DNA of 64,000 bases from Nisaea sp. (GTDB lineage Bacteria; Pseudomonadota; Alphaproteobacteria; Thalassobaculales; Thalassobaculaceae): the NCBI RefSeq assembly GCF_017640745.1, contig NZ_JAEPQA010000001.1, positions 144,852 to 208,851 on the forward strand, in the 5' to 3' direction. Shown piece by piece: positions 56,514 to 64,000 of the stretch; positions within the stretch are counted from its first letter, which is position 1; every line of letters begins with the position of its first letter. Made by a program: the position numbers and the translations under genes. A model generated the notes under the pieces. It had not been told where the DNA came from. It worked only from the letters and a program-made list of their open reading frames with translations, and did not search any database.

Positions 56514-56966
56514 ATGACCGAAGAATCCCGCGAAGAAAATCTGGGCTCCTCTGAACTACTGCGCATGACGACGGACGTCGTGTCGGCCTATCTCGGAAAT
56601 AACACCGTGGCCGCTTCGCAGATTTCAGAGATCATCAGCACCGTTCATGAGGCCTTGTCGCGTCTCAATACTGAAGTAAGCGAACCGGAAGCGGAGCCGG
56701 CGAAACCGGCTGTCCCGGTCCGGCGTTCGATTACGCCCGAATACATTATATGTCTCGAAGACGGTAAGCGCCTGAAAATGCTCAAGCGTCACCTTCGGAC
56801 TACCTACAACATGACTCCGGAAGAGTACCGTGCGAAATGGGGCCTGCCGGCCGACTATCCGATGGTCGCCCCGAACTATGCCGCGCAGCGTTCGGAATTC
56901 GCGAAGAAGATCGGCCTGGGCCGCAATGCAGTGAAGCGCGGCGGGCGCAAGCGTAAAGCCGGTTAA
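56514..56966 (+). CDS. MucR/Ros-family transcriptional regulator
   Basis: A 150-residue regulator of the Ros/MucR family, which controls exopolysaccharide, motility and cell-cycle genes in alphaproteobacteria. The N-terminal oligomerising part has LRMTTDVVSAYLGNNTV. The DNA-binding part has the zinc-finger-like YIICLEDGKRLKMLKRHLRT followed by TPEEYRAKWGLPADYPMVAP and a basic tail (NAVKRGGRKRKAG). Only one cysteine stands at the start of the finger, a variation common in MucR. The frame opens earlier, but the ATG at 56514 gives the typical MTEES start; the ribosome site is weak. A strong terminator follows. Confidence 0.93.
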   Translation: MTEESREENLGSSELLRMTTDVVSAYLGNNTVAASQISEIISTVHEALSRLNTEVSEPEAEPAKPAVPVRRSITPEYIICLEDGKRLKMLKRHLRTTYNMTPEEYRAKWGLPADYPMVAPNYAAQRSEFAKKIGLGRNAVKRGGRKRKAG

Positions 56967-56986
56967 TCCGCCAGATAACAAGAAGA

Positions 56987-57019
56987 ACGCCGGGATGGAA
57001 CTCTGTCCCGGCGTTTTTT
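56987..57019 (+). terminator. Rho-independent terminator of mucR
   Basis: ACGCCGGGA (56987-56995) pairs perfectly with TCCCGGCGT (57006-57014) and is followed by a T run to 57019. It lies 21 bases after the mucR stop. Confidence 0.93.
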
Positions 57020-57027
57020 ATTGCCGA

Positions 57028-57255
57028 TCAAACCAGTTTTCCGCGCCCGGCCGCCGGTCTGGACGGACTGTTCTTTTCGAGCACGTACTTGAGCTTGCGC
57101 ATTACATTATGCCGGAGCACGGCCTCACCGCTCGCCGGGTTGCCGACGATCGAGACCTCCGTCATCGTGACCGGATCGAAGGCGCTGACTTTCACGTAGC
57201 TGCCCGAGGGCAGAAACTCGATTATCACGCCGCGTTCGTCTAGTTTGCGCGCCAT
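57028..57255 (-). CDS. Small conserved-looking protein of unknown function
   Basis: A 75-residue basic protein. It starts [20 protein letters not shown] and continues with strands ([18 protein letters not shown]) and a C-terminal helix ([16 protein letters not shown]). This looks like a single small beta-rich domain with a basic tail; I recall similar uncharacterised short proteins in alphaproteobacteria but cannot name a family safely. The frame is open to 57390; the ATG at 57255 gives the compact form. It is divergent from the acyl-CoA dehydrogenase gene and converges on mucR. Confidence 0.65.
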   Translation of the reverse strand: MARKLDERGVIIEFLPSGSYVKVSAFDPVTMTEVSIVGNPASGEAVLRHNVMRKLKYVLEKNSPSRPAAGRGKLV

Positions 57256-57389
57256 CGTCAGGATCCCGCCGTTCGCCTGTCCGGAGAGACAGGGCAGAAC
57301 GGCATCAATGCTCCAACGGAAATTTGAAGCTATATTGCTTCGGCGTATATACCTCATCCATCGAATACAGCAACTTCGGGAGCCACCCA

Positions 57390-58613
57390 ATGTCTGTCCA
57401 ACCCGCCGTCAGTTCCGCCAAAGCGGCAAGCTCGTCGCGGCCTCAATTCGACTGGGAGGATCCCCTTCTGATCGAACAGGAACTGACAGAGGAAGAGCGC
57501 ATGATCCGCGATGCGGCGCGCGCCTATTGTCAGGACAAACTGATGCCGCGGGTGCAGGAAGCCTTCCGTGACGAAGTCTTCCATCGCGAGATCATGAACG
57601 AGATGGGCGAGCTCGGCTTCCTCGGCTGCACCATCGATGGCTATGGATGCGCCGGCGTGAACCACGTCTGCTACGGCCTGATCGCCCGCGAGGTCGAGCG
57701 CGTGGACAGCGGCTACCGGTCCGCCATGAGCGTGCAGTCCAGCCTGGTGATGCATCCGATCTATGCCTATGGCAGCGAAGAGCAGAAGCAGAAGTATTTG
57801 CCCAAGCTCGCGACCGGCGAATGGGTCGGCTGCTTCGGCCTGACCGAACCGGACCACGGCTCCGATCCGGGAAGCATGGTCACCCGCGCGAAGAGCGTGC
57901 AGGGCGGCTACCTGCTCAAGGGCGCGAAGATGTGGATCACCAACTCGCCGATCGCCGATGTCTTTGTCGTCTGGGCGAAGACCGATGACGGCCAGATCCG
58001 CGGCTTCATCCTCGAGAAAGGCATGAAGGGTCTGAGCGCGCCGAAGATCGAGGGCAAGTTCTCGCTCCGGGCCTCGATCACAGGCGAAATCGTCATGGAC
58101 GATGTCGAGATCCCGGAAGAGAACATGCTGCCGAACGTTGCCGGCCTGAAGGGTCCCTTCGGCTGCCTCAACAAGGCCCGCTACGGAATTTCCTGGGGCG
58201 CCATCGGCGCTGCCGAATTCTGCTGGCACCAGGCGCGCCAGTACACGCTCGACCGCAAGCAGTTCGGACGGCCCCTCGCCGCCAACCAGCTGATCCAGAA
58301 AAAGCTGGCGGACATGCAGACCGAGATCACCCTCGGCCTGCATGGCAGCCTGCGCCTCGGCCGGATGATGGATGAAGGCACCTGTGCGCCGGAATCCATT
58401 TCGCTGATGAAGCGGAACAATTGTGGCAAGTCGCTCGACATCGCTCGTGTCGCCCGCGACATGCATGGCGGCAACGGTGTCTCGGACGAGTACCACGTCA
58501 TCCGTCACGTGGTGAATCTGGAGGCGGTGAACACCTATGAAGGCACGCACGATGTGCATGCCCTGATCCTCGGCCGCGCCCAGACCGGTCTGCAGGCCTT
58601 TACCGGCGCCTGA
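57390..58613 (+). CDS. gcdH: Glutaryl-CoA dehydrogenase (acyl-CoA dehydrogenase family)
   Basis: A 407-residue FAD-dependent enzyme that oxidises and decarboxylates glutaryl-CoA to crotonyl-CoA in lysine and tryptophan breakdown. It has the flavin motif [17 protein letters not shown] and [18 protein letters not shown], the GCDH-type ILPN-like segment [16 protein letters not shown], and the C-terminal signature [20 protein letters not shown] that carries the catalytic glutamate. I use the ATG at 57390, which yields MSVQPAV and has CGGGAG upstream. It is a single-gene unit between a divergent small gene and a terminator. Confidence 0.9.
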   Translation: MSVQPAVSSAKAASSSRPQFDWEDPLLIEQELTEEERMIRDAARAYCQDKLMPRVQEAFRDEVFHREIMNEMGELGFLGCTIDGYGCAGVNHVCYGLIAREVERVDSGYRSAMSVQSSLVMHPIYAYGSEEQKQKYLPKLATGEWVGCFGLTEPDHGSDPGSMVTRAKSVQGGYLLKGAKMWITNSPIADVFVVWAKTDDGQIRGFILEKGMKGLSAPKIEGKFSLRASITGEIVMDDVEIPEENMLPNVAGLKGPFGCLNKARYGISWGAIGAAEFCWHQARQYTLDRKQFGRPLAANQLIQKKLADMQTEITLGLHGSLRLGRMMDEGTCAPESISLMKRNNCGKSLDIARVARDMHGGNGVSDEYHVIRHVVNLEAVNTYEGTHDVHALILGRAQTGLQAFTGA

Positions 58614-58640
58614 TCGACGGCACCATACGACGAACACTGA

Positions 58641-58670
58641 AAACGGCGGCGCCTCCCGGTGCCGCCGTTT
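58641..58670 (+). terminator. Terminator of the glutaryl-CoA dehydrogenase gene
   Basis: AAACGGCGGC (58641-58650) pairs with GCCGCCGTTT (58661-58670), with the stem extended by GCC/GGT around a TCCC loop. It is followed by a T-rich stretch (CTATTTCTTC) that overlaps the end of the converging gene. Confidence 0.85.
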
Positions 58671-59114
58671 CTATTTCTTCATCTTGGCGCAGGCCGCAGC
58701 GATGGCCGCCATTTGCGGATCGGTCAGCGGCTGGCCGTTATACTCAAGCCGCCCAGAGCCGATATCGTATGTCACGGTGCCAATTCCGGCCTCCGCGGAG
58801 GTCCCGCCCGGCAGCGTGAACAATTCCGCCAGCTCGAGGGTCAGCGGAATGGTGATCGATTTCGGTGCCTCGATGATGACCGAACCCGGCAGGTCGGCGC
58901 CAGCAACCGCGTTACCGCGGGCATCGACACCCGGTTTATACTCGACGTCGGCAGAGGGCTGATAGGCGATGACGCGCTGACAGTCTCGTTTGGATACGGT
59001 GATCCCGGCCGGGCTGTCCTCCGCAGCGGTCGCGAGTCCGGGCCACGAGAGCAGGAGAACAGCGAGCGCTGAGCGGCCTGCCAACTTCATTTTGCTCGAA
59101 ATATTCATTTTCAT
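58671..59114 (-). CDS. Predicted exported protein of unknown function, Fur-like box upstream
   Basis: A 147-residue protein with a signal peptide: a basic start (SSKMKLAGRS), a hydrophobic core (ALAVLLLSWPG) and a likely cleavage site near LATAAED, giving a periplasmic domain of about 115 residues. The domain is rich in strands, contains one early and one late cysteine (DCQRVIAY and AACAKMKK) that could form a disulfide, and belongs to no family I recognise. ATGs at 59114 and 59108 both have GGGAG nearby; the latter has better spacing. A Fur-like box lies about 45 bases upstream, which suggests iron-dependent control. Monocistronic. Confidence 0.7.
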   Translation of the reverse strand: MKMNISSKMKLAGRSALAVLLLSWPGLATAAEDSPAGITVSKRDCQRVIAYQPSADVEYKPGVDARGNAVAGADLPGSVIIEAPKSITIPLTLELAELFTLPGGTSAEAGIGTVTYDIGSGRLEYNGQPLTDPQMAAIAAACAKMKK

Positions 59115-59158
59115 GTCTCCCGAAGCCCCGGAGCGGACTTTTGATAACAAAATCCGCA

Positions 59159-59175
59159 TGAGAATCGTTATCATT
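59159..59175 (-). promoter_or_regulatory. Fur-box-like sequence
   Basis: The minus strand reads AATGATAACGATTCTCA, which differs at two positions from the typical Fur-box sequence AATGATAATCATTCTCA. It lies 45-61 bases upstream of the ATG at 59114, where it would overlap the promoter. A second GATAAC is seen nearby on the plus strand (59143-59148). Confidence 0.55.
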
Positions 59176-59335
59176 TAACCTAACTGCAAAAAAATGGATG
59201 ACGCCCCGGACAACATGTCATATGGTCGCATCCTAATAATTAAAAATAAGTCCGAGCCGCGAATTTGGCCCGAGTTTAGGGAGGAAGCGAACCCTGACGA
59301 TCCGTCGCCAGGGTCGAACCATAAAAAAAATTCGC

Positions 59336-59366
59336 CGGCAAGATCCCTCTGGATCTTGCCGTTTTT
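59336..59366. terminator. Strong bidirectional terminator after the DUF1467 gene
   Basis: CGGCAAGATCC (59336-59346) pairs perfectly with GGATCTTGCCG (59351-59361) around CTCT. A T run follows on the right (59362-59366) and a run of eight A residues lies on the left (59323-59330). Leftward it ends the nuo-birA-coaX-rnj-mce-DUF1467 series. Rightward no annotated gene precedes it. Confidence 0.85.
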
Positions 59367-59385
59367 CTTGGTTCAGTCGCTTCCG

Positions 59386-59637
59386 CTACCAGTTCTTGAT
59401 CGCATCGCGAAACGAGAACAGATCAGCTCCGATGAGATAATCGACAAGAAACGTGCCGAGGATCGCCGCGACGGTGGCTCCGGCTGCTTTCTTCCAGAGA
59501 TGCGGACGCCGGGGCGCACTCGCCGCATGCCCTTCTTCGGGAGTTTCAGCGACGCGCACACCGATCGGCAGGGCCATCAGGAAAAACCACCACCAGAGCA
59601 GCAGAAAGACGACAACGACGGAAACCGGGTCTTGCAT
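59386..59637 (-). CDS. DUF1467 family membrane protein
   Basis: An 83-residue protein with two transmembrane helices (about 5-24 and 55-75), joined by a polar loop with RVAETPEEGHAASAPRRPHLW. It fits the DUF1467 family, which in alphaproteobacteria regularly follows mce; the function is unknown. The frame opens at 59718 inside mce; the ATG at 59637 gives MQDPVSVVVVFLLLWWWFF. It is ten bases after the mce stop and followed by a strong terminator. Confidence 0.85.
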   Translation of the reverse strand: MQDPVSVVVVFLLLWWWFFLMALPIGVRVAETPEEGHAASAPRRPHLWKKAAGATVAAILGTFLVDYLIGADLFSFRDAIKNW

Positions 59638-59647
59638 GCGTCTGTAC

Positions 59648-60052
59648 TCAGGCCTGCTCGAGTTCGACGAGTGTGCCGGCGAAATCCTTCGGATGCAGGA
59701 ACAGCACCGGCTTTCCATGGGCGCCGATCTTCGGCTCCCCGTCTCCGAGCACCCGCGCGCCTTCCGACTTCAAGCGGTCTCGCGCCGCGAGGATGTCGTC
59801 GACCTCGTAGCAGACATGGTGCATGCCGCCGGACGGGTTCTTTTCCAGGAAAGCCGCGATCGGCGACGCGTCCCCGAACGGATGCAAAAGCTCTATCTTG
59901 GTGTTCGGAAGCTCCACGAAGACGACCGTGACACCATGCTCCGGCAGATCCTCCGGTGCGCTGACATTGGCACCAAGGGCGCCCCGATAGGTCGCGCAGG
60001 CAGCATCCAGATCCGGTACCGCAATAGCGACGTGATTCAAACGGCCGATCAT
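59648..60052 (-). CDS. mce: Methylmalonyl-CoA epimerase
   Basis: A 134-residue vicinal oxygen chelate enzyme that racemises methylmalonyl-CoA in propionate metabolism. Metal ligands are visible as the histidine in LNHVAIAVPDL, the glutamate in FVELPNTKIELL, the histidine in GGMHHVCYEVDDI, and the glutamate in TLVELEQ. The length is typical. It is placed between rnj and DUF1467, the common alphaproteobacterial order; the mutase genes are not in this window. Confidence 0.93.
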   Translation of the reverse strand: MIGRLNHVAIAVPDLDAACATYRGALGANVSAPEDLPEHGVTVVFVELPNTKIELLHPFGDASPIAAFLEKNPSGGMHHVCYEVDDILAARDRLKSEGARVLGDGEPKIGAHGKPVLFLHPKDFAGTLVELEQA

Positions 60053-60074
60053 CGCACCCTTCCCTTCAGTATCC

Positions 60075-61757
60075 TCAGACCCTCAGCACATGCACCGTAG
60101 TCACCGGGCGCTTGCCGTATTCCGCTTTCACGACCCGGCGGACGGCCCGGCGCACCGCCTCACCGACCTCGTCGTCATTGCCCCGCGCTTTTTTGCCGAG
60201 TGCCTCGACCGCTTCCCATATGAGGTCCTTCGCGGTCTCGCTCAATGCGGCAATTTCGCCCTCGTCCGCGATCCCGTTGAAACTCACGACCGGATCGCCG
60301 TGCAGATGTCCCTTGCCGCCGAGCAGCACGGTCACCGAAACGGCGCCGTTATAGAGCATTTTCTTGCGGTCACCGAGCACGCTCGACTCAAGCGGTCTCA
60401 ACCGCCCGCCATCCATGGTGAAAGCGCCCGTCGGCACCCAGCCGACGATTTCCGCCGCACCTTCCTTCAGGCGGATCATGCTTCCGTTCCCGGGAACGAC
60501 CGCCTCCGGAACCTGACAGTCCCGGGCAAGCCGCGCATGGGCCTCGAGGTGACGCGGGGTCCCGTGAACCGGAACGGCGATCTTGGGCCGGATGTACTGG
60601 TACATCTCGACCAGTTCCTCCCGCGCCGGATGGCCGGAAACATGGACGTGATGCTCGCGTTCCGTCACCACCTCGATGCCGCGGGAGACGAGCTTGCTCT
60701 GGATCCGGCCGATCGCAGTCTCGTTGCCCGGTATCTCGCGGGATGAAAAGATCACCACGTCGCCGCGCTCCAGAACGATCTCCTGATGCGCATTGTCCGC
60801 AATCCGTGCCAGCGCGGCGCGCGGCTCTCCCTGCGAGCCGGTGCAGATCAGCACCAGCTTGTCGCGCGGGATGAAGCCAGCGTCCTTTTCCGAGACGAAC
60901 TCGGGGATGTCCCTCAGATATCCGTTCTGCAGCGCCGCCTCATACATCTTCCAGAGAGAACGCCCGACCAGCGCGACGTGACGGCCCGCGGCCTCAGCCG
61001 CCGCCGAGATCGTCGCGAGACGGCCGACATTGGAGGCGAAGCAGGTAATCGCGATCCGGTGCGTGTCGTATTTCCGGAACAACTCGGCGAGCGAGTCCGT
61101 CAGGCTCGCCTCGGAGCCGGAGCGCCCCGGATCGAGGACATTGGTCGAGTCCCCGATCATCGCCAGCACGCCCTCGTCGCCGATCGCACGCAGCGCGTCT
61201 ATGTCGCTGACCTCACCGATGACCGGTTCCGGATCGAACTTCCAGTCGCCGGAATGCATCACAGTACCGCCGCCGCAGCGGATCACCAGAGCATTCGGCT
61301 CCGGGATCGAGTGGGTCAGGGTGATGAGCTCGATCTCGAACGGACCAATGACGAAATTCGCCGAGAGATCGATCTCGATCAGCTCGACCTGCTCGAGGAT
61401 CCCCTCATCCGCCAGCTTCCGCCGCACCAGCGTGGCGGTGAAGGGGGTCGCATAGATCGGGCAACGCAGCTTCGGCCAGAGATAGGGAATGGCGCCGATA
61501 TGATCCTCGTGCCCGTGCGTCACCACAAGCCCGACGAGATCGTGCCGCCGCTGCTCGATGAATTCCGGGTCCGGGAGGATGATGTCGATCCCCGGCATGG
61601 TGTCGTCGCCGAAGGAGATCCCGAGGTCGACCATCAGCCACTTGCCACCATAGTGGTAGAGGTTGAGGTTCATGCCGATCTCGTCGCTGCCGCCGAGCGG
61701 CAGGAAGATGAAATCGTCCTCGTCTATGTTCAGCTCGGCCTTCTTCCTGGCGCTCAT
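60075..61757 (-). CDS. rnj: Ribonuclease J
   Basis: A 560-residue metallo-beta-lactamase/beta-CASP RNase with 5'-3' exonuclease and endonuclease activity. The metal motif reads VTHGHEDHIGAIPYL, further ligands lie in MHSGDWKFDPEPV and GDSTNVL, and the beta-CASP region has HHVHVSGHPAREELVEMYQ and VPVHGTPRHLEAH. The C-terminal RNase J domain follows from about residue 450. In alphaproteobacteria RNase J matures 23S rRNA and coexists with RNase E. The ATG at 61757 overlaps the coaX stop by four bases. Confidence 0.94.
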   Translation of the reverse strand: MSARKKAELNIDEDDFIFLPLGGSDEIGMNLNLYHYGGKWLMVDLGISFGDDTMPGIDIILPDPEFIEQRRHDLVGLVVTHGHEDHIGAIPYLWPKLRCPIYATPFTATLVRRKLADEGILEQVELIEIDLSANFVIGPFEIELITLTHSIPEPNALVIRCGGGTVMHSGDWKFDPEPVIGEVSDIDALRAIGDEGVLAMIGDSTNVLDPGRSGSEASLTDSLAELFRKYDTHRIAITCFASNVGRLATISAAAEAAGRHVALVGRSLWKMYEAALQNGYLRDIPEFVSEKDAGFIPRDKLVLICTGSQGEPRAALARIADNAHQEIVLERGDVVIFSSREIPGNETAIGRIQSKLVSRGIEVVTEREHHVHVSGHPAREELVEMYQYIRPKIAVPVHGTPRHLEAHARLARDCQVPEAVVPGNGSMIRLKEGAAEIVGWVPTGAFTMDGGRLRPLESSVLGDRKKMLYNGAVSVTVLLGGKGHLHGDPVVSFNGIADEGEIAALSETAKDLIWEAVEALGKKARGNDDEVGEAVRRAVRRVVKAEYGKRPVTTVHVLRV

Positions 61758-62557
61758 CGCGCTTTGTTCCGTTCGTGTATCAGAAGCAGGCCGCGCAATG
61801 TAATCTCCTCGTCCACATGTTCAATGGCGGGCGTGCAATTGGCGAAGATCGCCGCCAGGCCGCCGGTGCCGATAACCGTCATGTCGGTTCCGTATTCCTG
61901 CTTGATGCGGGAAACGAGTCCCTCGATCAACCCGATATAGCCCCAGAAAATCCCGGAATGCATGGCGCTGACGGTTGACTTTCCAATGACCTTGACCGGG
62001 CTGTTTGTCCCCTCTTCCGGCAGCTCCGGCGGCCGGATTGCGATCCGCGGCAATTGTGCCGCCGCACGGTAGAGCGCATCGAGCGAGAGATTGATGCCCG
62101 GCGCGATGATGCCGCCGGCATAGCCGCCGTCCGGTTCCACCACGTCGAAGGTCGTCGCGGTACCAAAATCGATCACGATGAGCGCGCCATCATAGACCGC
62201 GTGCGCCGCGACGGCGTTCACCAGCCGGTCCGCCCCGACCTGTTCCGGACGGTCGATCCGGATGTCGAGGCCGAGGTCGACGCCCTTCTTGCCGACCACC
62301 ATCGGCTCGATCTTGAAATATTTCCGGCAAAGCGTCTCGAGATTGAACATGACCTCCGGGACAACGGTCGCGATGATCACGTCCGTCACGTCGCTCAGGG
62401 TCATGCTCTCGAGCGCCATCAGCTGCGTCAGCCAGACAGCATACTCGTCCGCGGTCCGCGCCACGTTCGTCGAGGTCCGCCACGAACCACGCTTTCCCTT
62501 GCCGGCAAAGACGGCGAAGACCGTGTTGGTGTTGCCGCAATCGATCGTCAGAAGCAT
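61754..62557 (-). CDS. coaX: Type III pantothenate kinase
   Basis: A 267-residue CoaX, the first enzyme of coenzyme A synthesis in bacteria lacking type I kinase. It has the ASKHA-fold N-terminus LLTIDCGNTNTVFAVF, the GADRLVNAVAAH motif with the catalytic aspartate, and IVIDFGTATTFDVV. The C-terminal GGLAAIFANC is also typical. Its ATG shares one base with the birA stop (TGATG), so translation is coupled to birA. Confidence 0.95.
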   Translation of the reverse strand: MLLTIDCGNTNTVFAVFAGKGKRGSWRTSTNVARTADEYAVWLTQLMALESMTLSDVTDVIIATVVPEVMFNLETLCRKYFKIEPMVVGKKGVDLGLDIRIDRPEQVGADRLVNAVAAHAVYDGALIVIDFGTATTFDVVEPDGGYAGGIIAPGINLSLDALYRAAAQLPRIAIRPPELPEEGTNSPVKVIGKSTVSAMHSGIFWGYIGLIEGLVSRIKQEYGTDMTVIGTGGLAAIFANCTPAIEHVDEEITLRGLLLIHERNKAR

Positions 62558-63309
62558 CAGCTGTCCTCCGCCAGACGCACATCGCCCGCCGCGATTTTCT
62601 CCTGCCGACCGTCGTCGAGACGCAGGATCATGGTTCCGTCGGCATCGATCCCTTCATAGCACCCGGATTTGCGTTCGGGGCCGTTTTCGACGATCACCCG
62701 CTGGCCGATCCATCGCGCCCGCGCGATCCAGGCCTCCCGAATGGCCTCGAAACCGTCCTGCCGCCATTGCCCGTAGCGAGCAGACAGGGCCGCCAGGTAG
62801 CATTCCAGAAAATTTTCGACTGTCGGAGGTTCGGCAAGATGCTCCCGGATCGACGTCGCCGGATAGCGCGTTTCAGCCGGAGCGTGTCCGAGATTGATCC
62901 CGACGCCGAGCAGCGCGACATACCGCCCGTCCCGCGGCAGTGTCTCCGTCAGGATGCCCGAAAGTTTCGCCCCTTCGAGAAGGACGTCGTTCGGCCATTT
63001 CAGTTTGAGATCGGCCCCGGGCAACAATCCGGCGACGGCATCATGCACGGCGAGCGACGCGACGAAGGAGAGTTCCTGAAGACGGCCGAGGGGCAGATCC
63101 GGATCAAGGATCGCCGTGGTGTAGAGATTGCCTTCCGGAGAGGACCAGGGCCGGCCGAGCCGGCCGCGCCCGGCCGTCTGGCTCCGCGCCCGGACCAGCG
63201 AGCGGTCCGGCGCGCCCTCCCGGGCGAGCCGTTCCGCTTCGTCGCTGGTGCTGGCGACGGCGTCGAAGCTGTGGATCGTGAAGCCGTGACTCTGGCGGTT
63301 CTGGTCCAA
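62557..63309 (-). CDS. birA: Biotin--[acetyl-CoA-carboxylase] ligase
   Basis: A 250-residue biotin protein ligase. The catalytic domain begins directly (SFDAVASTSDEAERLARE), with the biotinyl-AMP loop QTAGRGRLGRPWSSPEGNLY and LKWPNDVLLEGAKLSGILTE. The N-terminal DNA-binding helix-turn-helix of E. coli BirA is absent, so it cannot act as the biotin repressor. It appears to start at TTG (63309), with AGGA about ten bases upstream. It lies 46 bases after nuoN, the standard alphaproteobacterial order. Confidence 0.92.
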   Translation of the reverse strand: MDQNRQSHGFTIHSFDAVASTSDEAERLAREGAPDRSLVRARSQTAGRGRLGRPWSSPEGNLYTTAILDPDLPLGRLQELSFVASLAVHDAVAGLLPGADLKLKWPNDVLLEGAKLSGILTETLPRDGRYVALLGVGINLGHAPAETRYPATSIREHLAEPPTVENFLECYLAALSARYGQWRQDGFEAIREAWIARARWIGQRVIVENGPERKSGCYEGIDADGTMILRLDDGRQEKIAAGDVRLAEDS

Positions 63310-63355
63310 TTGACCCGATCCTTCCGGGGTCAGAGCGTCCGGTCAGACGTCCGGA

Positions 63356-64000
63356 TTATCCGGCGAACAGAGCAGAAGCGGCAGCCTTGGCGCTGCTGAC
63401 GAGCGGTGCCGGGACGATGAAGAACAGCAGCGTCACAGCGGCCATGACCGTCATGACGATCTTCAGATCGCCCGGAACGGCACTGTCGAGCGGCTCCTCC
63501 GCCTCGTCGAAATACATGATCTTGACGATGCGCAGGTAATAGAAGGCGCCAATCACGCTGGCGAGCACGCCAAGCACGGCGAGGGTGATCAGGCCGGACT
63601 CGACCGCAGCCATGAAGACGAACCATTTGCCGAAGAAGCCCGCGAGCGGCGGAATGCCGGCCATCGAGAACATGAAGATCAGGATCATCGCCGCCATGCC
63701 CGGATGGGTCTTGGAGAGCCCGGCAAGGTCGTTGATGCCTTCGACCGCCCGGCCCTGCCGGCGCATCGCGAGGATGCAGGCGAAGGTCCCGACATTCATG
63801 AAGAGATAGATCGCGAGATAGACCAGGATTCCGGCAACCCCCGCCTCGTTCGCGGCGGCGAGACCGACCAGCGCGTAGCCCATATGGCCGATCGAGCTGT
63901 AGGCCATCAGACGCTTGATGTTGGTCTGGACCAGCGCACCGACCGCGCCAAGCGCCATGGAGAGCACCGCTATCAGCGAAATGATCTGCTGCCATTCGCC
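63356..64000 (-). CDS. nuoN: NADH-quinone oxidoreductase subunit N (5' part outside window)
   Basis: The last 214 codons of NuoN, a proton-pumping membrane subunit of complex I. The frame remains open to the window edge, reading GEWQQIISLIAVLSMALG before the recognisable helix with NIKRLMAYSSIGHMGYALVG, which contains the conserved lysine of the antiporter-like fold. FKTHPGMAA-like and FSMAGIPPLAGFFGKWFVF elements follow. The C-terminus is complete. The full gene would be about 480 codons; the upstream nuo genes should lie beyond 64000. Confidence 0.94.
   Translation of the reverse strand, partial: GEWQQIISLIAVLSMALGAVGALVQTNIKRLMAYSSIGHMGYALVGLAAANEAGVAGILVYLAIYLFMNVGTFACILAMRRQGRAVEGINDLAGLSKTHPGMAAMILIFMFSMAGIPPLAGFFGKWFVFMAAVESGLITLAVLGVLASVIGAFYYLRIVKIMYFDEAEEPLDSAVPGDLKIVMTVMAAVTLLFFIVPAPLVSSAKAAASALFAG

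Overview
This 64-kb window reads as core chromosome of a GC-rich alphaproteobacterium, most likely in or near the Rhodospirillales (inference from gene content and order, not from a search). Pointers are the nifR3(dusB)-ntrB-ntrC-ntrY-ntrX-trkA-hfq-hflX run, the fused ispDF, a MucR/Ros regulator, a CBP3-type cytochrome bc1 chaperone, an E1-beta subunit of pyruvate dehydrogenase carrying its own lipoyl domain, and the nuoN-birA-coaX-rnj-mce-DUF1467 series. Nearly all genes are housekeeping. I see no prophage, insertion sequence, CRISPR array, toxin-antitoxin pair or defence island.

Layout. 1-12.2 kb: an inositol-monophosphatase-family gene, then a long leftward series (dusB, ntrB, ntrC, ntrY, ntrX, trkA, HAD phosphatase, hfq, hflX) joining nitrogen sensing, potassium uptake and RNA control. 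12.2-15.2 kb: a CcsA-like membrane protein and the rightward ispDF-pgpA-cinA set. 15.2-25.8 kb: metC, a COQ10-type protein, lipA, a small unknown protein, lpd, pdhC, pdhB, pdhA, ftsB and eno, all leftward; this makes the pyruvate dehydrogenase complex and its lipoyl cofactor. 25.9-28.4 kb: a rightward cupin, HpcH/HpaI aldolase and 2-hydroxyacid dehydrogenase group that separates eno from kdsA, with related palindromes on both sides of the last two genes. 28.4-33.7 kb: TTC38-like TPR protein, kdsA, pyrG, secG, tpiA, leftward. 33.8-37.3 kb: ppiD-trpE, rightward.

37.3-44.8 kb: an MFS transporter, two unrecognised small genes, tRNA-Pro(GGG), a MerR regulator, ihfA, fabH, plsX, DUF177, the CBP3-like chaperone, and bamE facing right. 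44.8-56.2 kb: hppA, a second MFS transporter, then a leftward series rpiB-glyA-nrdR-ribD-ribE-ribBX-ribH-nusB-thiL-FliL-like, combining folate/serine, riboflavin and thiamine cofactor supply. 56.2-59.4 kb: mucR, a small unknown protein, glutaryl-CoA dehydrogenase, and a predicted exported protein behind a Fur-like box. 59.4-64 kb: DUF1467, mce, rnj, coaX, birA and the 3' part of nuoN.

The most interesting points are mainly regulatory. They include repeated AATTAACC elements around the pdhA promoter, a palindrome and repeat cluster upstream of metC, a hairpin at the predicted 5' end of hfq mRNA, covarying palindromes around the aldolase-dehydrogenase pair, and a Fur-like box before an unknown exported protein. 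RibBX also has a GTP cyclohydrolase II-like half that lacks all zinc cysteines. I found nothing that clearly amounts to an undescribed system.
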